Assembly (NCBI GenBank): GCA_029777225.1
Contig: JAKOSR010000028.1
Location: 1 to 7,104 of the forward strand
Length of the DNA stretch: 7,104 nt
Source of the DNA: Chloroflexota bacterium
Lineage (GTDB): Bacteria > Chloroflexota > Anaerolineae > Anaerolineales > Anaerolineaceae
Reading direction: 5' to 3'
The position numbers were made by a program, and so were the translations under genes. The notes under the pieces are model-generated. The model did not search any database. It was not told the origin of the DNA and saw only the letters and a program-made list of their open reading frames with translations. Every line of letters starts with the position of its first letter. The stretch's first letter is position 1. Below, piece by piece: positions 1 through 7,104 of this stretch.

Positions 1-619
1 AAACCTCCCGAAAGGAGCGCAGTTGCGACTCGAGCGACCCATGAACGTGCTGCACTCCCTTGGGTGTTCCGGTTGAACCGGAAGTGTAATGAATCACGGA
101 TGGGGTGTCCGGTCTGGCAGGGAAAGCTTCAAACGTCTCACCCGCCTCGGCCAATAATCGCGGTAGACTGACCACGCGCTCCGAGAGGTGTTCTGGTACG
201 TCCACCAGGAAAACAACCCGCAGCGCGGGAAGCAGCGGCCAAACCTCGTCCAACTTGCGCAAGGATTTTTGGTTGGTAACAACCGCGCTCGCTGCCCCAT
301 CAGACAGGCGGTCCAGCAGCGCTTCCGGCCCAAAACTGGAGAATAAAGTCCCACAAACCAGCCCCGCTTTCAGGATGCCCAGGAAGGCGCTGTACACCTC
401 TGGGGTCCGGGGTAAAAACAAGAAAACTCTCTCACCCGCTTGAAGTCCCCAGTCTCGTAATGTGTTGGCATAGCGGTTACTTTGGCTGTCCAATTGCCGA
501 TAGGTGATGTCCTGCCGTTCCAATTTTTGGCTGACCCACCGCAGCGCCACCTGGTTCCCCCGGCCCTCATTTACCTGCCACCCAGTACATTTGTAACCTA
601 TATTGTAGTGTTCGGTCAT
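1..619 (-). CDS. AMP-forming acetyl-CoA synthetase-like ligase (partial, C-terminus outside window)
   Basis: This is the N-terminal 206 codons of an ANL-superfamily (AMP-binding) ligase. Such enzymes activate a carboxylic acid, probably acetate, to an acyl-adenylate and then an acyl-CoA in the cytoplasm. Translation from ATG 617-619 reads NIGYKCTGWQVNEGRGNQVALRW in pieces: NIGY near residue 6 and GRGNQVALRW near 19-28. It continues with YRQLDSQSNRYANTLRDWGL (40-59), RVFLFLPRTPEVY (64-76) and FGPEALLDRL (96-105). The diagnostic ATP-binding P-loop YTSGSTGTPKGV is at 178-189, followed by HVHG. This pattern is that of short AcsA-type acetyl-CoA synthetases of the Bacillus kind. A GCGGAG Shine-Dalgarno sequence lies 7 nt before the ATG and fixes the start. 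The protein therefore lacks the roughly 30-residue leader usual before NxxYE in AcsA. It starts 13 bp after the stop of the acetyltransferase gene upstream, suggesting cotranscription. Other short-chain acyl or aryl acids are possible substrates, because the specificity residues lie beyond the edge. Confidence 0.88.
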   Translation of the reverse strand, partial: MTEHYNIGYKCTGWQVNEGRGNQVALRWVSQKLERQDITYRQLDSQSNRYANTLRDWGLQAGERVFLFLPRTPEVYSAFLGILKAGLVCGTLFSSFGPEALLDRLSDGAASAVVTNQKSLRKLDEVWPLLPALRVVFLVDVPEHLSERVVSLPRLLAEAGETFEAFPARPDTPSVIHYTSGSTGTPKGVQHVHGSLESQLRSFREV

Positions 620-632
620 GTTTTGGCTCCGC

Positions 633-1661
633 TTAATCCAGGATTCCATCCCAGTTCAAGAGCTGGTGGATGCTTCTCTCGGTAAACTCGATGACGACCA
701 AATCCGGTTTCAGTTCAAAGACCCTTTGCATGTCGTAGTTGTAGGTCCAAAAGCTTTCCGTATGGCTGAAATGTTCCGCCAGGAAAGGTAAAACCAGCTT
801 AAAAAAGGAATCCCGGTAAAACACAGCCGTTGGAAGTTCCTGGTTCGGATGTGTGGAAATGACATACGAATCGTAAAGGATTTCCGTGCTGGTGGGAATG
901 TTGTCCACGTCAGACAGGACCTCAAACCTGGGTTTGAGAACCATCGTTTTTTCTGGTAACTCCACATTCCCCATCGTTTTGGTCATGTCTCCAGTGTATT
1001 GTTCCCAGGTCTGTTCGTATTGGTCCAAGCTGTATGGAACAATGGCCGGAAAATCTTGTGACAAGCGTCCGGCAATCTCACGATACGCTATGAAAGCCCC
1101 CAGGCTGTTCCAATGCGTATCTGTCTGGTAAAAAACCTTGTTATCCTGCCTCGCCTCTGTCAAGGACTGTCGCAAATCAAGGAAAGGCACGTCCAGGCTT
1201 GCGTGCAGGTGGGCTGTCAGCTGGTCAAGGCGCGTCTCGCTGCCCAGCACCTTGATCTCAGATGGAAGTTTTTCAGGGTAAATCGTGTTCTTGTTTGGTG
1301 CGGCAACGATGTAAAGCTTGATGCCCAGGCTATCCAACTTTTCTTTAGCAGCCCTGAGTTTCTGTTCAATTTCCTGTAATTCCTCCTGGGTCAGCGGGTC
1401 GGAACGCTGGTAATCATTGGTGCTCATATCGCTGGCGTGAATCAGCCAGCCATCCTCGCCAACGATGGTCTTGTTGTAGAGCCTGTCCTTTAAGGCAAAA
1501 AAGCGGATATTGCTGGCGGCTGTTACCAACTCCACTTTGCCAAAAAAGTCAGTGTCAATCTGCTTCAAGTTCTTAATACTTCCCCCAAGCGGTATCGATA
1601 ACGCGGCGATTACCGTCACTGAAAAGAGAATGTGAATGAATGTGCGTGCATTTTTATTCAT
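633..1661 (-). CDS. AlgJ/AlgX-like SGNH O-acetyltransferase, copy 2
   Basis: This is a membrane-anchored SGNH-fold protein of the ALGX/AlgJ acetyltransferase family (Pfam ALGX type), 342 aa from ATG 1661. Such proteins transfer acetyl groups, delivered across the membrane by an MBOAT partner, to an extracytoplasmic polysaccharide. One hydrophobic segment lies at about residues 7-26. Next come GEDGWLIH (68-75) and PNKNTIYPEKLP (122-133). The catalytic Asp181 and His183 are in TDTHWN, and the nucleophile Ser285 is in YRDSFF. The C-terminus ends in the family-like TERSIHQLL. There is no C-terminal carbohydrate-binding module, so it is AlgJ-like rather than full AlgX. An in-frame GTG at 1709 would add 16 basic residues. 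I prefer ATG 1661 because the catalytic residues then take the same numbers (181, 183) as in the paralogue; neither start has a convincing Shine-Dalgarno. It lies between its paralogue and the ligase gene. The acceptor polymer is unknown. Confidence 0.85.
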   Translation of the reverse strand: MNKNARTFIHILFSVTVIAALSIPLGGSIKNLKQIDTDFFGKVELVTAASNIRFFALKDRLYNKTIVGEDGWLIHASDMSTNDYQRSDPLTQEELQEIEQKLRAAKEKLDSLGIKLYIVAAPNKNTIYPEKLPSEIKVLGSETRLDQLTAHLHASLDVPFLDLRQSLTEARQDNKVFYQTDTHWNSLGAFIAYREIAGRLSQDFPAIVPYSLDQYEQTWEQYTGDMTKTMGNVELPEKTMVLKPRFEVLSDVDNIPTSTEILYDSYVISTHPNQELPTAVFYRDSFFKLVLPFLAEHFSHTESFWTYNYDMQRVFELKPDLVVIEFTERSIHQLLNWDGILD

Positions 1662-1750
1662 ACGTCTTTTATGAAAAGGTGTTTTGAGCCGCCTCTTACT
1701 CCGTTCCACGATAGTTCAGCAATTGTATTCCTATTTGGAAGGGGGTTATC

Positions 1751-2755
1751 TTAAGGTAGTTGCAGTAAAAACTTCAGGTACCGTTCAGTACACTCATAAA
1801 TCACCAGGTCCGGCGACTCCCTCTCCACCAACGCGGGGTCATAAGTGAAATTCCATGCGTTCACCGAACGCGAAAAGTGATTGGACAGCAAGGGGATGAC
1901 AGATTCAAAAAACGAGTCGCGAAAAATAACCGCCCTGGGCAGGTCAGGATGCGGATTTTCGGTGATGAGGTACCTGGTGTCATTTTCTACAGTTTCACTC
2001 CGCGTGACCTCTCCGCTAAATCGGGGGTTGAGAAATTCGCTTTCCTCGCTCAACGACAATTCTCCAGCGATGAGGCTTAGATCTCCAGAAAAGGGCTTCA
2101 CTTCCAGCTCAAAGTCTTCGAGCGGATGGGGCACAATAGCAGGGAAGTCCGCGGAGAGAATGGAAGCTGTTTCCTGGTATGCCACATAAGCCCCCATGCG
2201 ATTCCAATGCGTGTCTGTCCGGAAATACACCTGGTTTTGCGTTCGGGCATCTCTCAAAGCAGGCCTGAGGTCAATAATCTGCGTGCCTCCGTTGCGTTCG
2301 AGATAAGCCACTAACTGCCCCAGCCGCGATTCGCTTCCCAGGATGGGTACCTCAACCGGCACCCTTTCCGGGTAAATGGTCTCCTTGTTGGGTGGAATAA
2401 TGACGTAGAAACGGATTCCCTGGGCTTCGAGATTCGCTCTCAAGTTGTCAATCTTTTGTTGAATGAGCGCTAATTCCTGTTCTGAAAACGGAATGGAGTT
2501 CTGGTAATCATCAAGGTTATTCTCGTCTGTATAGACGAGCCAATCCTCATCGCCCCTCAACACCCGGTTAAAAAGCCGCTCTCCCAGCTTGTGATAGCGG
2601 AAATTGTTGACAATCTTCACCAATTGCTTTCGCCCCCCGAAGTTTTTGTCAAAAGTATCCAGGTCTTCCAACCTGCCCCAGGCCGGATAGACCAGCATAC
2701 CAAGGATGACCAGTACGAAAATGATGTCGATTGCCGGGCGTTTTCTCGGGTTCAT
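1751..2755 (-). CDS. AlgJ/AlgX-like SGNH O-acetyltransferase, copy 1
   Basis: This 334-residue protein is of the same family as its downstream neighbour and is predicted to O-acetylate an extracellular or cell-surface polysaccharide from the outer face of the membrane. It has a short basic N-terminus (NPRKR) and one transmembrane segment at about residues 9-26, with no signal peptidase site that I can see. It then has a GDEDWLVY segment (68-75), an amphipathic helix at about 91-113, and PPNKETIYPERVP (121-133). The TDTHWN motif carries Asp181 and His183, and FRDSFF carries Ser281, so the Asp/His/Ser triad is complete. It shares with copy 2 the strings LGSE, SxDFPAIVP, NHFS/EHFS and TER near the C-terminus, so this is a tandem duplication with strong divergence between motifs. 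The ATG is 12 bp after the stop of the molybdenum hydroxylase gene and has only a weak TGGA ribosome site. Copy 2 follows after 41-89 bp, depending on its start. Confidence 0.87.
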   Translation of the reverse strand: MNPRKRPAIDIIFVLVILGMLVYPAWGRLEDLDTFDKNFGGRKQLVKIVNNFRYHKLGERLFNRVLRGDEDWLVYTDENNLDDYQNSIPFSEQELALIQQKIDNLRANLEAQGIRFYVIIPPNKETIYPERVPVEVPILGSESRLGQLVAYLERNGGTQIIDLRPALRDARTQNQVYFRTDTHWNRMGAYVAYQETASILSADFPAIVPHPLEDFELEVKPFSGDLSLIAGELSLSEESEFLNPRFSGEVTRSETVENDTRYLITENPHPDLPRAVIFRDSFFESVIPLLSNHFSRSVNAWNFTYDPALVERESPDLVIYECTERYLKFLLQLP

Positions 2756-2767
2756 GATGTCCAGTGG

Positions 2768-5614
<2,847 letters not shown>

Positions 5615-5652
5615 GAGCTTCTCTTTCAAGGTCAGGTCGGTTGTTTCGTCCA

Positions 5653-5681
5653 ATTATAGCCTTAGTTAGTGTGATTATGAA
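5653..5681 (-). promoter_or_regulatory. Sigma-70-type promoter of the molybdenum hydroxylase gene
   Basis: On the minus strand, a perfect TATAAT lies at 5653-5658. It is separated by 17 bp from TTCATA at 5676-5681, which matches TTGACA at four of six positions. The predicted transcription start is near 5646. That gives a leader of about 32 nt with AAAGAG (5621-5626) ahead of ATG 5614, and excludes the in-frame TTG at 5651-5653 as a start. The GCTATAATT core is shared with the GH130 promoter box. This is inferred from sequence only. Confidence 0.7.
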
Positions 5682-5685
5682 TCAC
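5671..5685. promoter_or_regulatory. Palindrome over the -35 box (candidate operator)
   Basis: GTGATT, the spacer ATG, then AATCAC form a perfect inverted repeat with 6-bp arms. It covers the -35 hexamer of the molybdenum hydroxylase promoter, a position typical of repressor binding. With a 2-nt bulge, the arms extend to TTAGTG...ATT / AATCACTAA. No regulator gene is in the window, so its identity is unknown. Confidence 0.4.
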
Positions 5686-5710
5686 TAAACGCAATCAGGC
5701 GGGAAGGTGG

Positions 5711-5726
5711 AATTTCACGCGAAATT
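5711..5726. repeat. Palindrome AATTTC-N4-GAAATT upstream of the molybdenum hydroxylase promoter
   Basis: AATTTC, the spacer ACGC, then GAAATT form a perfect inverted repeat with 6-bp arms. It is centred about 72 bp upstream of the predicted transcription start, a position that would suit an activator site. It has no U-tract and sits between two co-directional genes. Chance occurrence in AT-rich spacer DNA cannot be excluded. Confidence 0.3.
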
Positions 5727-5823
5727 TCGGCAGAGAAGCGCTTTCAATTTGACTTGCGGTTCATGGAATTGGCCACCAGAGGGGCGTATCCCGGGCACTC
5801 AGAACAGAAGAGGTTAAATGACC

Positions 5824-5848
5824 GCCGCCCAGGGGATTATCGGGCGGC
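5824..5848 (-). terminator. GC-rich hairpin downstream of the GH130 gene (possible terminator)
   Basis: GCCGCCC at 5824-5830 pairs perfectly with GGGCGGC at 5842-5848 around an 11-nt loop. It lies 42 nt past the GH130 stop codon and ahead of the next gene's promoter, which fits transcription termination. The tail on the minus strand (GGTCATTTAACC) has only a TTT rather than a full U-run. It may therefore be a weak intrinsic or Rho-assisted terminator, or simply an mRNA-stabilising hairpin. Confidence 0.45.
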
Positions 5849-5889
5849 AGGCGTTATCGATGGGAAACCAAAGCGGGATTTACCAATCC

Positions 5890-6861
5890 TTATTTATCAT
5901 CCGTCTCTTTGACAAACGCGAGGACCTCATCCAGCTTCGCGAAAGCCAGCGCGGTGACCGTATCCGCGCCGCCATAGTAGATGGTAATCCGGCCGGTGGG
6001 CTCATCGTACAAGGTCGCGCAGGGGAAGGCTACATTGGGAACATCGCCAACGTTTTCATAAAGGGTCTGAGGGGAAAGCAGATAAGACCCGCCACGATGA
6101 ATCACCTTCCAGGGCTGGTCGAGGTCGAGCAGGGCGGCGCCAAAAGAATACACAAAACCGTTACAGGAGGTGAGCACGCCATGATAAAACAGCAGCCAGC
6201 CTTCAGGGGTCTCAATCGGCACGGGGCCGGCGCCAATCTTGGTGCTCTGCCAGCCCCCTTTGGTGCCCATGACAAAGCGGTGTTCCCCCCAGTGCACCAT
6301 ATCCGGCGACTGGCTGATGAAGATATCGCCAAAGGGGGTGTGGCCGTTGTCGCTGGGGCGGGAGAACATGACATATTTGCCATTTATCCGGCGGGGGAAA
6401 AGCACGCCGTTGCGGTTGAAGGGCAACAGGGCATTCTCGAGGAACTCGAATTTCTTGAAATCAAAGGTGTAACCGATGCCGATGGTGGGGCCGTGGTAGC
6501 CATTGCACCAGGTGACATAATAACGGTCTTCAAGGAAGAGTACGCGCGGGTCGTAGCGGTGTTCAAAATGGGCCAGCTCAGGGTCCGGGCAGTCCCAGTG
6601 GATTGGGTCGTTTTCGAGGGACCAGTGGATGCCATCGGGGCTGAAGCCGGCATGCAGGTTCATTTCCCGCTTTTTGTTGTCGCAGCGGAAGACGCCGGCA
6701 AAAGCGCCTTCAAAGGGGACCACCGCGCTGTTGAAGATGCTGTTGGAGGAGGGGATGAGGTCGCGGGGGATGATGGGGTTGGCGCTGTAACGCCAAACGA
6801 CTTCGTGTGAATGGGCGGGGCGGTCTTCCCAGGGGATGTTGGGCAGGGTTGAAAGGTTCAT
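5890..6861 (-). CDS. GH130 beta-mannoside phosphorylase, probably 4-O-beta-D-mannosyl-N-acetylglucosamine phosphorylase type
   Basis: This 323-residue cytoplasmic enzyme (no signal peptide) has the five-bladed-propeller GH130 fold. GH130 phosphorylases cleave beta-mannosides with phosphate to give alpha-mannose-1-phosphate. Recognisable segments are SNSIFNSAVVPF (39-50), GVFRCD (56-61), YDPRV (103-107), YVTWCNGYHGPTIG (115-128), NRNGVLFPR (149-157), SRPSDNGHTPFGDIF (167-181), KIGAGP (208-213), YHGVL (226-230) and GDVPNV (272-277). Asp104 is the expected catalytic acid. Arg150, Arg168 and His227 correspond to the phosphate-binding Arg/Arg/His set of characterised phosphorylases such as UhgbMP, so phosphorolysis is favoured over hydrolysis. 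Many segments resemble UhgbMP, which acts on Man-beta-1,4-GlcNAc from N-glycans; beta-1,4-manno-oligosaccharides are the main alternative. GGAG lies 9 nt before ATG 6861. No transporter or mannose-phosphate enzyme gene is beside it in the window. Confidence 0.93.
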   Translation of the reverse strand: MNLSTLPNIPWEDRPAHSHEVVWRYSANPIIPRDLIPSSNSIFNSAVVPFEGAFAGVFRCDNKKREMNLHAGFSPDGIHWSLENDPIHWDCPDPELAHFEHRYDPRVLFLEDRYYVTWCNGYHGPTIGIGYTFDFKKFEFLENALLPFNRNGVLFPRRINGKYVMFSRPSDNGHTPFGDIFISQSPDMVHWGEHRFVMGTKGGWQSTKIGAGPVPIETPEGWLLFYHGVLTSCNGFVYSFGAALLDLDQPWKVIHRGGSYLLSPQTLYENVGDVPNVAFPCATLYDEPTGRITIYYGGADTVTALAFAKLDEVLAFVKETDDK

Positions 6862-6898
6862 TGGGATAGGCTCCAGTTTTAAGGTGAGTGTTGCGCTA

Positions 6899-6904
6899 AT
6901 TATA
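6899..6904 (-). promoter_or_regulatory. TATAAT -10 box of the GH130 gene
   Basis: A perfect TATAAT lies on the minus strand. It predicts a start near 6892 and a leader of about 31 nt, much like the leader of the molybdenum hydroxylase gene. The hexamer 17 bp upstream (CATCCC) does not resemble TTGACA, which suggests activator dependence or a weak promoter. The box sits inside a 14-bp inverted repeat with CGCTA and TAGCG arms (6894-6907), so a protein bound there would block it. Confidence 0.6.
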
Positions 6905-6973
6905 GCGGGAAAGGTTGGGTTGGGATGCGGGTTGAGGCTTGCTTTTCAGAAAAACTCACTGGCATTGCGGGCT

Positions 6974-6987
6974 TGGGAACGTTTTCA
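6974..6987. promoter_or_regulatory. LacI-family-like operator, site 1
   Basis: TGGGAACGTTTTCA is a 14-bp site centred on CG. Read on the minus strand it is TGAAAACGTTCCCA, close to the cre-like consensus TGAAAACGTTTTCA used by many LacI/CcpA-family sugar regulators, with two mismatches in one half. It lies about 82-95 bp upstream of the predicted GH130 transcription start. A second copy is at 7081-7094. Confidence 0.55.
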
Positions 6988-7024
6988 GAAGCATGCACGG
7001 CAAAATCATGAAAAAACGGCATAA

Positions 7025-7045
7025 ATTTGGTCAGTTTGGCCAAAT
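7025..7045. repeat. Nested inverted repeats TTTGGCCAAA and ATTTGG/CCAAAT
   Basis: A perfect 10-bp palindrome TTTGGCCAAA lies at 7035-7044. The second arm also pairs with ATTTGG at 7025-7030, and TTTGG is directly repeated 9 bp apart. It sits between the two LacI-like sites in gene-free DNA. It may be another protein-binding site, but nothing identifies the protein. Confidence 0.3.
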
Positions 7046-7080
7046 CCAATAGAAATTCCGTTCTACCAATATAGTGTTTG

Positions 7081-7094
7081 TGAAAACGTTGCCA
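7081..7094. promoter_or_regulatory. LacI-family-like operator, site 2
   Basis: TGAAAACGTTGCCA shares its left half TGAAAACGTT exactly with site 1 read on the other strand. Its centre is 107 bp from the centre of site 1, close to ten helical turns. A TATAGT hexamer on the plus strand at 7070-7075 would place a transcription start at about 7082, inside this site. It could thus be the operator of a divergent gene beyond the right edge, or a looping partner of site 1. Confidence 0.5.
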
Positions 7095-7104
7095 TGAATT
7101 GTGT

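Larger units (their letters stand above)
6862..7104. other. Gene-free upstream region of the GH130 gene
   Basis: No credible coding region was found in these 243 bases on either strand. Codons are unbiased, and the composition becomes AT-rich to the right of about 7000. It holds the GH130 promoter box, two LacI-like operators and a palindrome cluster. It may be a shared control region if a divergent gene lies to the right. Confidence 0.6.

Noticed and set aside
105..443. 112-codon plus-strand reading frame over the ligase gene
   Set aside because: The opposite strand encodes the conserved YTSGSTGTPKGV loop here. The plus-strand product is low-complexity Ser/Arg/Thr-rich.
1662..1709. GTG start giving a 358-residue second acetyltransferase
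   Set aside because: Not excluded, but it adds 16 residues absent from the paralogue, and no Shine-Dalgarno supports it. ATG 1661 aligns the two copies residue for residue through the active site.
5615..5653. TTG start giving a 961-residue molybdenum hydroxylase
   Set aside because: The TTG overlaps the TATAAT box, so it would not be in the transcript. The ATG at 5614 fits the usual N-terminus of the ferredoxin domain.
5824..5848. Hairpin as a REP element or mobile-element end
   Set aside because: Only a single copy is seen in the window, with no target-site duplication. Its position just past a stop codon is better explained by termination or mRNA stability.
5818..6810. 330-codon plus-strand reading frame
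   Set aside because: It is antisense to the GH130 gene. It has no recognisable motif and begins inside the hairpin spacer with no ribosome site of its own.
7093..7104. ATG at the right edge as the start of a divergent gene
   Set aside because: Only four codons are visible, no ribosome site precedes it, and it overlaps the operator-like site. It cannot be supported from the window.

Overview
The window looks like chromosomal DNA of a free-living or host-associated anaerobic bacterium. A Chloroflexota/Anaerolineae-type host is my best guess, based on the mix of families: a FAD-less molybdenum hydroxylase, a GH130 mannoside phosphorylase and AlgJ/AlgX-like acetyltransferases beside an AcsA-type ligase. 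This is inference from protein character; there is no rRNA or other marker here. All five genes I can support lie on the minus strand. The long plus-strand reading frames are antisense shadows.

Layout, reading with transcription from right to left. (1) At 6862-7104 is a gene-free region with two LacI-family-like operator sites and a perfect TATAAT box. (2) At 5890-6861 is a GH130 phosphorylase. It keeps the catalytic Asp and the Arg/Arg/His phosphate-binding set, and most resembles mannosyl-N-acetylglucosamine phosphorylases. (3) At 5615-5889 is a spacer with a GC-rich hairpin, a palindrome, and a strong sigma-70-type promoter overlapped by a second palindrome. (4) At 2768-5614 is a single-polypeptide molybdenum hydroxylase with two [2Fe-2S] clusters fused to the Moco domain and no FAD domain. 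(5) At 1751-2755 and 633-1661 are two tandem, diverged paralogues of membrane-anchored AlgJ/AlgX-like SGNH O-acetyltransferases, both with an intact Asp-x-His and Ser triad. (6) At 1-619 is the N-terminal 206 codons of an AMP-forming acetyl-CoA synthetase-like ligase, cut by the window edge.

How they may work together: the acetyltransferase pair and the ligase are closely packed and have similar base composition (about 50% GC in a sampled line). They look like part of an O-acylation module for an extracellular polymer, in which the ligase would supply an activated acyl group. The expected membrane O-acyltransferase (MBOAT), and a carrier protein if there is one, are not in the window and would lie to the left. 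The molybdenum hydroxylase (65% GC in a sampled line) sits only 12 bp upstream of the pair but has no obvious functional tie to it. The GH130 gene appears to be its own transcription unit with sugar-responsive control. No mobile elements, CRISPR arrays or RNA genes were seen.
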